DNA from: an uncultured Oscillospiraceae bacterium
GTDB lineage: Bacteria; Bacillota; Clostridia; Oscillospirales; Oscillospiraceae
Length of the DNA stretch: 64,000 nt
Direction: 5' to 3'
Assembly (NCBI GenBank): GCA_910578505.1
Contig: CAJTPV010000008.1
Span: 1-64,000, forward strand
Below are positions 1 through 7,985 of the stretch, piece by piece; position 1 is the stretch's first letter, and each line of letters begins with the position of its first letter. A program made the translations under genes and the position numbers. Below the pieces are notes generated by a model that had not been told where the DNA came from, did not search any database, and was given only the letters and a program-made list of their open reading frames with translations.

Positions 1-303
1 CATGGATGATATCCATGCGCTGAAGCATTTGCTCATGGATTCTGGTTTCACCATCTTTAGGAGGCACAACAGCCAATAATAGCTTGGTACGCGACGTATT
101 TGGAATTTCTCCTTCAAAAATTCCTGGATCTTGTCGTTCGTTGCCCATAGCCATATCTGCTTTGTGTTCCGCAGTCCGCACAGACTTCCCACTACAATGA
201 TGATAATCGCCTCCGCTACACTGTAATAGTACCCATCGTAGCCTGCGTACTCCTCCTCTACTTCCACCTCTTCTAAATACTCCCATAAAAATCTATTTCC
301 CAT
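1..303 (-). CDS. ISAs1-family transposase, N-terminal part (runs off window)
   Basis: On the minus strand a frame opens at ATG 303 and stays open for 101 codons to the window edge, so the catalytic DDE part is not visible. What is visible resembles the N-terminal associated domain of ISAs1-type transposases: a hydrophobic helix with AEAIIIIVVGSLCGL, then QIWLWA, FLKEKFQI, and PSYYWLLCLLK followed by CFSAW, the place where the family has its conserved 'PSxDTFxRVF...F..W' segment. The enzyme moves its own insertion sequence. Codon use is more AT-rich than in neighbouring genes. There is no Shine-Dalgarno sequence in front of the ATG. Directly behind it lies a PTS gene scrap whose 5' part is missing, so the element or a rearrangement around it appears to have cut that gene. 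Family assignment is from motif recall, not a search. Confidence 0.75.
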   Translation of the reverse strand, partial: MGNRFLWEYLEEVEVEEEYAGYDGYYYSVAEAIIIIVVGSLCGLRNTKQIWLWATNDKIQEFLKEKFQIRRVPSYYWLLCLLKMVKPESMSKCFSAWISSM

Positions 304-309
304 TCCCTT

Positions 310-338
310 ATAATACCATTTCCTTCAGCTTTTTTCAA
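310..338 (-). promoter_or_regulatory. Sigma-A type promoter in front of the transposase
   Basis: Reading the minus strand, TTGAAA (338-333) and TATTAT (315-310) are 17 bp apart. The -10 box ends only six bases before the ATG, so a transcript would be nearly or fully leaderless. The -35 box lies where the terminal repeat of the insertion sequence would be expected. Confidence 0.4.
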
Positions 339-344
339 ACTTGA

Positions 345-509
345 TTTCCGTGGCTGCTGATTGAATTTGATCTGGAAGAGATCAAGAAGAAATATGACGC
401 CATTACGCCCATCCTGGTGACCAACGCGGACGACTACGCCGCCGTGGAACTGCTGAAGGACGGCGCACAGGTGAAAGTGGGGGACCCGATCTTGACAGTA
501 AAACGCTGA
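345..509 (+). pseudogene. 3' remnant of a beta-glucoside PTS permease (EIIA domain end)
   Basis: The frame from 345 to the TGA at 507-509 reads WLLIEFDLEEIKKKYD, then TPILVTNADDY and GDPILTVKR. This is the last beta-strand region of a glucose-type EIIA domain ('LI.FDLE.I...TP.IVTN..', closing with 'GD.IL'). An in-frame TGA at 342-344 and the insertion-sequence sequence upstream show that the EIIB and EIIC domains and most of EIIA are absent. The stop codon is 16 bases from the 6-phospho-beta-glucosidase start, so this was the PTS gene of a bgl-type operon. Without it the sugar would have to be imported and phosphorylated by another PTS. Confidence 0.7.
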
Positions 510-525
510 GAAAAGGAGTCGCATC

Positions 526-1959
526 ATGAGTTTACCGAAAAACTTTTTATGGGGCGGCGCGGTGGCTGCCCACCAGCTGGAGGGCGCCTGGGACGAGGAC
601 GGCAAGGGCCCCAGCGTATCCGACGTCCTCACCGGCGGCAGCAGCGGTGTCATGCGCCGCATCACGGACGGCGTACAGCCGGGGGAATACTACCCCAATC
701 ACGACGGCATCGACTTCTACCACACCTTCCGGGAGGATATTGCCCTCATGGCGGAGATGGGCTTCAAATGTTTCCGCACATCCATCGCCTGGACCCGTAT
801 CTTCCCTAACGGTGATGAAGAAACGCCCAACGAGGCCGGCCTGCGGTTCTATGACGAGCTCTTTGATGAACTGCTGCGATATGGCATTGAACCGGTCATC
901 ACGCTCTCCCACTTTGAGATGCCCTACCATCTGGCGAAGGAGTACGGCGGCTGGATGGACCGGCGGGTCATCGGTTTCTTTGTCCGGTTTGCGGAGACGG
1001 TCATGCGGCGGTATAGAGATAAAGTGAAATACTGGATGACCTTCAATGAGATCAACAACCAGAGCAACACATCCGCTGATATCTTTGGCTGGACCTGTTC
1101 CGGTGTGCGGTATTCCCAGTATGAGAACCCCAAAGCGGCTATGTATCAGGCAGTACACCACGAATTTGTCGCCAGTGCGCTGGCGGTGAAAAAGGGGCAT
1201 GAGATCAACCCGGATTTTCAAATCGGCTGTATGTGCGCCTTTGTGCCCTTCTACCCCTATTCCTGCAATCCGAAAGACATCATCACTGCTGCAGAATGTA
1301 TGCACGAGCGGTTCTATTTTGCCGATGTGATGGTCCGGGGCCACTACCCCGCGTTTGCCAAAAAGGAATGGGAGCGCGAAGGTATCCATATCGCTATGGA
1401 GCCAGGAGACGAGGCAATTCTGGCAGAGGGCAAGGCGGACTATATCGGGGTCAGCTACTATATGTCCAACGCGGTCCGGGCTGATGTGGTCAAGGACACC
1501 GGGGCCAGTCTGGACGGCAGTTCCCCTAACTCCGTTATGAATCCCTATGTGGACGCCAGCGACTGGGGCTGGCAGATCGACCCGGTGGGCCTGCGGTATT
1601 CCCTGGTAACGCTGTATGAGCGGTACGAAGTTCCCCTTTTTATTGTGGAGAATGGGTTCGGTGCGATTGACGTGTTGGAAAAGGACGGCTCCTGTCATGA
1701 TGATTACCGGATTGTCTATCTGAGAGCGCACATTGAGGAAATGAAAAAGGCTGTGGAGGAGGACGGTGTCGAGCTGCTGGGTTATACGCCCTGGGGCTGC
1801 ATCGACTTGGTATCCTTTACCACGGGTGAGCTGAAAAAGCGGTACGGTTTTATTTATGTGGATAAAAATGACGACGGAACAGGAACAGGGAAACGTATGA
1901 AAAAGGATTCCTTTGCGTGGTATAAAAAGGTTATTGCCAGCAACGGAGAGGAATTATAA
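526..1959 (+). CDS. bglA: 6-phospho-beta-glucosidase (GH1)
   Basis: A 477-residue glycoside hydrolase family 1 protein, full length for the family. It hydrolyses 6-phospho-beta-glucosides (phosphorylated cellobiose, salicin, arbutin) in the cytoplasm after PTS uptake. The N-terminus FLWGGAVAAHQLEG and the SIAWTRIFPNG segment are GH1 hallmarks. The acid/base glutamate is E175 in TFNEIN and the nucleophile is E375 in IVENGFG. A good ribosome site (AAAGGAG) lies about eight bases before ATG 526. The upstream PTS fragment supports a phospho-sugar substrate. Because that PTS gene is destroyed, this gene may now depend on read-through or a junction promoter; none was clear in the 16-base gap. Confidence 0.92.
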   Translation: MSLPKNFLWGGAVAAHQLEGAWDEDGKGPSVSDVLTGGSSGVMRRITDGVQPGEYYPNHDGIDFYHTFREDIALMAEMGFKCFRTSIAWTRIFPNGDEETPNEAGLRFYDELFDELLRYGIEPVITLSHFEMPYHLAKEYGGWMDRRVIGFFVRFAETVMRRYRDKVKYWMTFNEINNQSNTSADIFGWTCSGVRYSQYENPKAAMYQAVHHEFVASALAVKKGHEINPDFQIGCMCAFVPFYPYSCNPKDIITAAECMHERFYFADVMVRGHYPAFAKKEWEREGIHIAMEPGDEAILAEGKADYIGVSYYMSNAVRADVVKDTGASLDGSSPNSVMNPYVDASDWGWQIDPVGLRYSLVTLYERYEVPLFIVENGFGAIDVLEKDGSCHDDYRIVYLRAHIEEMKKAVEEDGVELLGYTPWGCIDLVSFTTGELKKRYGFIYVDKNDDGTGTGKRMKKDSFAWYKKVIASNGEEL

Positions 1960-1964
1960 AAGCA

Positions 1965-2000
1965 GCCAGCGGCAGGAGTGAAGGACTTCCTGCCGCTGGC
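1965..2000 (+). terminator. Stem-loop after bglA
   Basis: GCCAGCGGCAGGA (1965-1977) pairs with TCCTGCCGCTGGC (1988-2000), starting five bases after the stop codon. No clear T-run follows, so it is either a weak terminator or an mRNA-stabilising end. Confidence 0.5.
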
Positions 2001-2136
2001 GCGGTATATGGAGGAGAACGGGGTAGATAGCAGCCGCTGCTGTCACACATGTTCGTCTAAATGCCTAAAATCAACCCCTCCAATTTGTCCAGGCAGCCAA
2101 ACTTTCTGTCAATTGACAAAACACCCAAAAAATCCC

Positions 2137-2186
2137 TTGACTCCGGCAAAAAACCTGTTACAATAAACTCATCACTTGTCCGACAA
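2137..2186 (+). promoter_or_regulatory. Promoter and palindromic operator of the GntR-family regulator
   Basis: TTGACT (2137-2142), a 16-bp spacer and TACAAT (2159-2164) form a strong promoter. Just downstream, at 2176-2186, is the perfect palindrome TTGTC-C-GACAA, the size and shape of FCD/GntR operators. It sits at or just after the start point, which suggests autorepression by the gene that follows. A second palindrome, TGTCAATTGACA (2107-2118), lies upstream. Confidence 0.6.
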
Positions 2187-2210
2187 CCAGTGGAGAGGGA
2201 ACCGTCATCT

Positions 2211-2900
2211 ATGATAACAAAAAGCGCCAGCATCACCAATCAGGTGATCGACTACCTGAAAGAGAATATCGAGTCCGGCGCGTGGAAGGTGGGGGAGAAG
2301 ATCCCGTCGGAAAACCAGATGGTCACGGACTTGGGCGTGAGCCGGTCCAGCATACGCACAGCGGTGCAGTATCTGATCGGCCTGGGCGTATTAAAAAGCT
2401 ATCAGGGGAAGGGTACGTTTTTGATCGACCGGCAAGTAGAAAACTGGGACGAGGCCCAGAATAAGATCACCTCGGCGGATTGTATGGACATTTACAAGGT
2501 CCTGGAGTTCCGACGGATTCTGGAGCCGGAGGCCTGCCGGATGGCTGTGGAGCGCTATACGCCGGAGCTGTTCGCGGATCTGCAGCACTATCTGCGGCAG
2601 ATGGAGCGGTCCCGGGGCAACCCGGCCAAATTCGTCCGGGCGGACATGCAGTTCCACGGCGTGATCTGCAAGGCGTCCGGGAACGCCCTGCTGGAAAAAA
2701 GCCTCAACAAGGTCTTCGCGGAGACCCGCAATAATCACGAGCAGATGAACCTGCTGGTGGGGGATTACAACGGCATCCTGTACCACACATTGATCTTGGA
2801 GGCATTCCGCAAGGGCGACGCGGAGGAGGCTTACCAGAAAATGAAGGAACATCTTGAGGTTACCATGCGGGAGTTCCAGCAGGATAAAAGCGGCGAATAA
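2211..2900 (+). CDS. GntR-family transcriptional regulator, FCD (FadR-type) subfamily
   Basis: A protein of 229 residues. Residues about 8-70 form the GntR winged helix (VIDYLKENIESGAWKVGEKIP, SENQMVTDLGVSRSSIR, GKGTFLIDR). Residues about 85-215 are an all-helical FCD ligand domain with EFRRILEPEACRMA and a metal-binding type pattern (FVRADMQFHGVIC, then an HTLILEAF...E helix). FCD regulators of this type sense sugar acids and related carboxylates. The ATG at 2211 is preferred over in-frame starts further upstream because it follows GGAGAGGGA and lies downstream of the promoter and operator. The gene sits directly before the sugar-acid cluster, and repeated operator-like sites flank the promoter of that cluster, so it is probably its local repressor. 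It is intact although the genes it would control are not. Confidence 0.85.
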   Translation: MITKSASITNQVIDYLKENIESGAWKVGEKIPSENQMVTDLGVSRSSIRTAVQYLIGLGVLKSYQGKGTFLIDRQVENWDEAQNKITSADCMDIYKVLEFRRILEPEACRMAVERYTPELFADLQHYLRQMERSRGNPAKFVRADMQFHGVICKASGNALLEKSLNKVFAETRNNHEQMNLLVGDYNGILYHTLILEAFRKGDAEEAYQKMKEHLEVTMREFQQDKSGE

Positions 2901-2901
2901 T

Positions 2902-2938
2902 GGGGACACGGGGCCCAGCGCCCTGAGTCCCTGTTTTT
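2902..2938 (+). terminator. Rho-independent terminator of the GntR gene
   Basis: GGGAC...GGGC pairs with GCCC...GTCCC across a short loop and is followed by TGTTTTT (to 2938), two bases after the stop codon of the regulator. Confidence 0.7.
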
Positions 2939-2945
2939 CGAATAC

Positions 2946-3022
2946 AACTTGTATGATAACCGATAAGTTTGCCCGGACTGGGCGCTGATTTATCATCTAA
3001 CTTGTATGATGAGCAATAAGTT
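2946..3022 (+). promoter_or_regulatory. Promoter of the sugar-acid cluster flanked by two operator-like repeats
   Basis: TTGCCC (2969-2974), 16 bp and TATCAT (2991-2996) form a fair promoter. It is bracketed by two copies of a 24-bp imperfect palindrome that begins AACTTGTATGAT and ends ATAAGTT (2946-2969 and 2999-3022; 20 of 24 positions equal). Their 53-bp spacing is close to five helical turns. The half-site ACTTGT also occurs in the operator of the upstream GntR gene. This is the classic layout for repression by a dimer bound on both sides of the promoter. Confidence 0.55.
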
Positions 3023-3049
3023 AAGATAATACAACAAGGAGGAAAATGC

Positions 3050-4111
3050 ATGGCAGTAAACATCACCGGCATCAAAGTCATCTGCACTGCGCCGGAGGGG
3101 ATCAACCTTGTGGCCGTCAAGGTCGAGACCAACCAGCCGGGGCTGTATGGCCTGGGGTGCGCCACCTTTGCCTACCGCCACCTGACGGTCAGGCATCTGG
3201 TGGAGGAGTACCTGGAGCCGCTCCTGGTGGGGCGGGACGCGGAGAACATCGAGGAGCTCTGGCAGCTGATGCACCAGAACGCCTACTGGCGCAACGGGCC
3301 CATCGAAAACAACGCCATCTCCGGCGTGGACATGGCCCTCTGGGACATCAAGGGCAAGCTGGCCAGCATGCCCCTCTACCAGCTCTTCGGCGGGAAGGTC
3401 CGGGAGGGCGTCCCGGTGTACCGCCACGTGGACGGCAGGGACATTGAGGAGATCTGCGACAACATCCTGCGCTTCCAGGAGATGGGCATCACCCACCTGC
3501 GCTGCCAGTGCGGCGGCTACGGCGGCGCGCCCTACGGCCAGCCCCCCCCAACCGCCCCCGCAGGCGCCCACGACGGGATGTACCTGGACGCCCGGCAGTA
3601 CATCCGGGACACGGTGCAGCTTTTTGACCAGATCCGCGCCCGGATCGGCTGCGACATGCAGCTCATCCACGACGTCCATGAGCGCATCCCGCCCATCGAC
3701 GCCATCCGGCTGGCAAAAGCCCTGGAGCCCTACGATTTGTTCTACCTGGAGGAGCCTGTGCCCCTGGAGCAGATCAACTGGCTGCGGAACCTGCGCCAGC
3801 AGACCAGCATCCCCATCGCCCACGCGGCCAACATCCACATCGACCTGGCGGCCCAGAACTTCGGCGTGCAGGAGTGGTCCGGCATCGAACCGCCCAACTT
3901 CGTCATCCAGGAGCTGAAGGGGCCCCACGGCGCGCTGCTGGAGGTCTTCCCAGGCCTTCCGGAGTATAAGGACGGCTACGTCTACGCCAACGACAAACCG
4001 GGGCTTGGCGTTGATCTGGACGAAAGGGAGGCGGCCAAATACCCCTGTGAAAAAACCGTGACGACCTGGACCCAGACCCGCGGGCGGGACGGCGCTCTGG
4101 TAACGCCGTAA
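3050..4111 (+). pseudogene. manD: ManD-type mannonate/altronate dehydratase with internal deletion (enolase superfamily)
   Basis: Reads as the ManD branch of the enolase superfamily, which dehydrates D-mannonate or related acids to 2-keto-3-deoxygluconate. It has an N-terminal capping domain, NGPIENNAISGVDMALWDIKGK, the LIHDVHERI and YLEEP metal-ligand strands, and a normal C-terminus (GLGVDLDE, AAKYP). It is only 353 residues against about 400 for the family. Around base 3820 the sequence jumps from TSIPIA to HAANIHIDLAAQNFG. The roughly 55-62 residues normally between them, holding the third metal-binding glutamate (the 'GE.F' strand) and the catalytic histidine of the 'HG..D.SP' loop, are gone. 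The frame is kept but the enzyme should be inactive. First gene after the doubled operator; RBS is AAGGAGG. Confidence 0.8.
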
Positions 4112-4131
4112 ACAGAGAAGAGAGGAGAAGC

Positions 4132-4815
4132 GAGTTCCAGGCCCTGGACATCCCCTATCTGATCACCTCCACAGACCAGGCGGACGCCGTGTTCCTGGGG
4201 GACATCGGCCAGCAGTTCCTGGATAAGCTCTCCGGCGTGCAGCTGTACGGCTACGGCATCTGGGAGTCCGGCTTCCGGAACCTGACCAACAGCGTCCGGC
4301 CCGTCAACTCCGTGGCCGACGTGCCCGGCCTGACCATCCGGACCATGGAGAACCAGATCCACATCGCCTTCTGGAAGGAGATGGGCGCCGACGCCACCCC
4401 CATGTCCTGGTCCGACGCCTACCCCGCCCTGCAGCAGGGCGCGCTGGACGGCCAGGAGAACCCCTCCACGGTCATTCTCACCAACAACGTGGCCCAGGTC
4501 AACAACCAGCTGGCTGTTACCGAGCACGCCTACTCCACGGTCTTCCTCATCATGAGCCCCACCACCTGGGCCAACCTGGGGGAGGAGTATCAGGCCATTT
4601 TCAAAGAGGTCATGGCGGAGTGCAGCATCTCCGAACGGGAGCTCAGCCGCCAGATGGACGCGGAGGCCATCGGCAAGCTGGAGGAGCAGGGCATGACGGC
4701 CACTTACCCCGACAAGCAGGAATTCATCGACAAGGCGGCGGATCTGTACAGCCAGTGGGAGAAGACCTACGGCGACGTCATCTCGCAGATTCGCGCCCTT
4801 GGGAACGCGGAATAG
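4132..4815 (+). pseudogene. dctP: TRAP transporter solute-binding protein DctP, 5' end deleted
   Basis: From about 4132 the frame reads as the C-terminal two thirds of a DctP-family periplasmic binding protein (FQALDIPYL, then GIWESGFRNLTN, ADVPGLTIR, DAYPALQQGALDGQENP, the usual carboxylate-binding region, and a C-terminal helix). The signal peptide and about the first 100 residues are absent. Upstream, AGAGGAGAAG still looks like the ribosome site of a gene start, but it is joined directly to GAGTTCCAG in mid-gene, so the start codon was lost with the deletion. A GTG at 4189 could start a shorter, unexported product. The intact protein would bind a sugar acid outside the cell and pass it to DctQM. 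Confidence 0.8.
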
Positions 4816-4828
4816 GAGGCGGACGGAT

Positions 4829-5704
4829 ATGGAGAAATTTGCGCAGGGATTCAAGAAAGTGCAGAAGGTGTTCAGCGTCCTCATCGGCGCGGCGCTGTTC
4901 CTGATGATCGCCATCGTGTTTTTGCAGACCGTGTGCCGCGCCTTCAAGATCAGCCTGACCTGGTCGGAGGAGCTGTCCCGGTACCTGTTTGTTGCGCTGA
5001 TCGCGCTGGGCATCAATCTGGCCAGCACCAAGCACCTCTTTGTCCGGATCGAGATCATCGACGGATATCTGAAGGGCGGGGCCATGTTTGTCATGGACGT
5101 GGTGCGCAAGCTGGCGGCCATGTACGTCAGCTTTGTGTTCGTCTACAGCGGCTATGAGCTGATCAAAATCGGCGGCTATCAGGTCAGCCCGGCCATGAGC
5201 ATCCCCATGAGCGCCCTGTACGGGATCATCTTCCTGGGCTTCATCCTCAACGCGGTGGCCCTGGTAGTGGACGCCTGGGAGACATTCTCGGGCGCGGCAG
5301 AGGTAGTCGTTGTAGAGCCCCACAAATATGAAGTGCGGGAGGTCCCCATTCCGGAGCCCAAGGACGATCAGGTCCAGATCAAAATGATGGCCGCCGGCGT
5401 CTGCGGCAGCGACATCCACATCTTCAAGGGGGAGAACCCCAACTCCCGCTATCCCCTCATCCCCGGTCACGAGAATGTGGGCATCGTGACCAAGGTGGGC
5501 AAGGACTGCACCCGCATCCAGGCGGGCGACCACGTGGTCATCGACTACGTGATGCGCTGCGGCGAGTGCTACCAGTGTACCCACAACCGGGGCAATGTCT
5601 GCGAGCACGTGCTGGTCCGGGGCAGCGGCGCCGACGGCGGCTGGCGGCAGTTCTGGTGCGTGGAGGAGTCCTATGTCTACAAGATCGACGACAGCATCCC
5701 CTAG
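4829..5704 (+). pseudogene. DctQ small TRAP permease fused to the N-terminal half of an MDR dehydrogenase
   Basis: One open frame of 291 residues starts at ATG 4829. Residues 1 to about 153 are DctQ (four membrane helices; TWSEELSRYLFVALIALG is the family signature). Around 5285 the frame passes into a zinc alcohol dehydrogenase of the sorbitol/threonine dehydrogenase group: EVREVPIPEPKDDQVQIK, AGVCGSDIHIFKG, PGHENVG and the structural-zinc cysteines CGECYQC...NVC. The large permease DctM, normally next, is missing altogether. The frame ends at TAG 5702-5704 inside the dehydrogenase (KIDDSIP*AGAALIEP), where relatives carry a tryptophan, so TGG to TAG is the simplest reading. Neither the transporter nor the dehydrogenase can be functional. 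Confidence 0.8.
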
Positions 5705-6250
5705 GCCGGCGCCGCCCTCATCGAGCCCCTGACCATCGGCGAACACAGCACCAGCCGGGGCCGCGTCTGCGCGGACGACGTGGTCTTCATCATGGGCGCG
5801 GGCGCCATCGGCACCATCATCGCCCAGGCCTGCAAGCTCAAGGGGGCGAAAACCGTCATCTGCTGCGACATCAGCGACAGCAGTCTGGAGCGCAGCAAGC
5901 TGTTCGGCGCGGACTACACCATGGTCTCCTGGTTCGGCGGCCAGACGGTCCCGGCCTACACAGCGGCCAAGGGCGGCGTGACCCAGCTGACCAAGGAGCT
6001 GAGCAACGACTGGATCGCACGGGGCGTCAACGTTAACGCCATCGCCCCCGGCTACATGGCCACGGAGATGAACGCCGCCCTGCTGGATCCTGCCAACCCC
6101 AGGTACCAGCAGATCACGGACCGCATCCCCGCCAACCGCTGGGGGACCGGAGACGACATGAAGGGAGCATGCATTTTCCTGGCCTCCCACGCCAGCGACT
6201 ATCTTGGCGGAGCAATCATCCCTGTGGACGGCGGATATCTGGTCAAGTGA
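5705..6250 (+). pseudogene. MDR dehydrogenase middle part fused to the C-terminal half of an SDR dehydrogenase
   Basis: The frame continues past the TAG at 5702. It first shows the nucleotide-binding part of the MDR enzyme (AALIEPLTIGEHS, DDVVFIMGAGAIGTIIAQACKL, LERSKLFGADYT). Around 5923 it jumps to the second half of a KduD/gluconate-5-dehydrogenase-like SDR (GGQTVPAYTAAKGGV, LTKELSNDW, GVNVNAIAPGYMATEM, ASDYLGGAIIPVDGGYL). The end of the MDR and the first half of the SDR, including its Rossmann glycine motif, are missing, although the SDR YxxxK pair survives. The original pair would have oxidised or reduced uronate-derived acids. Confidence 0.78.
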
Positions 6251-6269
6251 TTTTCTGATTGATGGACGC

Positions 6270-6299
6270 GGCCCCGTACCGCGCGGACGGTACGGGGCC
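6270..6299 (+). terminator. Strong stem-loop between the SDR remnant and kdgA
   Basis: GGCCCCGTACCG (6270-6281) and CGGTACGGGGCC (6288-6299) form a 12-bp perfect stem with a 6-base loop. Only CTTGTG follows, so it may be an intra-operon stabiliser rather than a full stop. Confidence 0.55.
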
Positions 6300-6325
6300 C
6301 TTGTGACAGGAGGACACATTTTTCT

Positions 6326-6968
6326 ATGAACAAATTCAACGAAGCGATTGCCCAAACAGGCGTGGTTCCGGTCATCAAGCTGAGCCATCCGGAGCGGGAT
6401 GCCGCCCCCCCTGGCAAGGGCGCTCTGTGCCGGCGGCGTGCCGGTGGCGGAGGTGACCTTCCGGGCCGCCGGGGCGGATACGGCCATCCGGCTCATGCGG
6501 GAGGCCTGTCCGGAGATGATCGTGGGTGCGGGCACCGTTACCACCAAAGCGCATATCGACGCCACCATCGCCGCGGGAGGACAGTTTATCGTCACCCCCG
6601 GCTTCGACCCGGAGCTGGTGGCTTACGCCCAGGAGAAGAATATCCCCATCTACCCCGGCTGCACCACGCCGACAGACTACCACGCCGCCCTGAAATTTGG
6701 CCTGGAGCTCATCAAATTCTTCCCTGCCGAGCAGTCCGGCGGTCTGGCGCAGATCAAGGCCATGAGCGCGCCGTTCCCCCAGTTCAAGGTCATGCCCACC
6801 GGCGGCATCTCCCTGAAAAACCTGAAGGAGTATCTCAGCGCCCCGGTCATCGCCGCCTGCGGCGGGTCCTACATGGTGACCGCAGACCTGATTGAAAATC
6901 AGAAGTGGGATGAAATTACCGGGCTGTGCCGGAAATCTGTTGAAATTGTGAAGGAGGCCAGACAGTAA
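6326..6968 (+). pseudogene. KDPG/KHG aldolase with a frameshift in a poly-C tract
   Basis: The first 27 codons from ATG 6326 (NKFNEAIAQTGVVPVIKL) and the frame from about 6405 to TAA 6968 (ALCAGGVPVAEVTFRAAGAD, VGAGTVTT, VTPGFDPELV, ELIKFFPAEQSGG with the Schiff-base lysine, PTGGISLKNL) together make one complete class I KDPG aldolase of about 213 residues. They are one base out of phase. The run of seven C at 6405-6411 should be six for the frames to join. The enzyme splits 2-keto-3-deoxy-6-phosphogluconate to pyruvate and glyceraldehyde 3-phosphate. A shifted product, a phase-variable tract or a base-calling error are all possible. An intact KDPG aldolase gene lies at 17152. Confidence 0.8.
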
Positions 6969-7582
6969 TGGCAAAGGTTGTTACCTCCGGCGAGCTGATG
7001 ATCCGGCTCCAGCCCTACAACTACGAGCGCTTTGTCCAGGCGGACCACCTGGAGTTCTCCTTCGGCGGCGGCGAGGCCAATGTGGCCGTCAGCCTTGCCA
7101 ACTACGGCCTGGACGCCGCCTTCGTCACCAAGCTGCCCGCCCACGCCATCGGCCAGGCGGCGGTGAACTCCCTGCGGCGCTACGGCGTGGACACCAGCAA
7201 GATCGTCCGGGGCGGCGACCGGGTGGGCATCTACTTCAACGAGAAGGGCGCTTCCCAGCGGGGCAGCGTGTGCATCTATGACCGGGCCCACTCCGCCTTC
7301 GACAACGGCTGGTCCGCCATGCTCTACGATGTGAAGAGCGGCGAATACTGCTTCTCCAAGAAGTATGAGCTGCACATCATCGACCGGGTAGGCGGCGGCG
7401 ACAGCTTCGGCGGCGGCCTGATCTACTCCCTGCTGACCGGCAAGGACACCCAGGCGGCGGTGGAGTTCGCCGTGGCGGCCTCCGCCCTGAAGCACTCCGT
7501 CGAGGGCGACTATAACATGGTGACTGTCTCCGAGGTGGAGAAGTTGGCCGGCGGCGACGGCTCCGGGAGAATCCAGCGGTGA
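6968..7582 (+). pseudogene. 2-keto-3-deoxygluconate kinase with large internal deletion
   Basis: The ATG overlaps the last base of the kdgA stop. The 204-residue frame has the PfkB-type N-terminus (SFGGGEANVAVSLANYG, VRGGDRVGIYFNEKGASQRG) and C-terminus (HIIDRVGGGDSFGGGLIYS with the catalytic Asp). Comparison with the 340-residue paralogue at 17823 shows that about 135 residues between YDRAHSAF and NGWSAMLYD (around base 7300) are missing, in frame. These are the central sheet and much of the substrate pocket, so kinase activity is unlikely. Last gene of the damaged cluster; a strong terminator follows. Confidence 0.82.
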
Positions 7583-7664
7583 TGACGCCGGGGCGCTGAA
7601 TGACAGCGCTTTGTTCCGTTGTCTGAGACGATTTTGGACTATTGTCCGTTGATAAAAGAGCGAG

Positions 7665-7716
7665 GCAGGCTGCCGTTCCCTGAACAATTCTGAGGGAACG
7701 GCAGCCTGCTTCTGTT
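7665..7716 (+). terminator. Terminator after the damaged sugar-acid cluster
   Basis: A 17-bp perfect stem (7665-7681 with 7693-7709, core GCAGGCTGCCGTTCCC) and an 11-base loop, followed by TTCTGTT. Confidence 0.75.
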
Positions 7717-7785
7717 GCGCCTGCAGCAGGTAATGTATACAAATTTTGAACAAACAATTCGGCAATTATCCACGAAAAAAATTTG

Positions 7786-7814
7786 TTGACTTGGGTCGAA
7801 TAACGTGATATTAT
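7786..7814 (+). promoter_or_regulatory. Promoter of the hydantoin-utilisation operon
   Basis: TTGACT (7786-7791), 17 bp and TATTAT (7809-7814) give a near-consensus sigma-A promoter. The leader to the first gene is about 165 bases and holds two copies of the operator described next. Confidence 0.75.
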
Positions 7815-7816
7815 AT

Positions 7817-7905
7817 ACTCATCAAAGATGAGTAGTGAGGATGAAATTGATTTTTTTCTACTGCGCTCTTTTAGCGCCCGATACCACTCATATGCGATGA
7901 GTAGT
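7817..7905 (+). promoter_or_regulatory. Two palindromic operators (ACTCAT...ATGAGTAGT) in the operon leader
   Basis: Site 1 at 7817-7836 is ACTCATCAAAGATGAGTAGT and overlaps the expected transcription start. Site 2 at 7886-7905 is ACTCATATGCGATGAGTAGT. Both contain the inverted pair ACTCAT/ATGAGT with five central bases, followed by AGT. They are 69 bp apart. A third copy of the same core lies at 15046 in front of the FCD regulator gene at 15094, which makes that protein the likely binder. Confidence 0.65.
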
Positions 7906-7985
7906 AAAATCTATGGCGCAATCATTTTGGCGAAAGCACCCGCGTTCCATAACCCCGGTGTCTTTCGCGGAAAGGCAGATTCCCT

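Noticed and set aside
547..1731. Long open frame on the minus strand opposite the 6-phospho-beta-glucosidase
   Set aside because: It mirrors a well-supported GH1 gene, has no family motifs, and long antisense frames are expected in GC-rich genes. The same holds for the antisense frames opposite 4778-6595, 10945-12543, 15148-17025, 30138-32576, 32837-34234 and 62076-63701.
4189..4815. Functional DctP starting at GTG 4189
   Set aside because: The product would lack the signal peptide and about a third of the ligand-binding fold; the upstream sequence shows a clean deletion joint rather than a genuine gene start.
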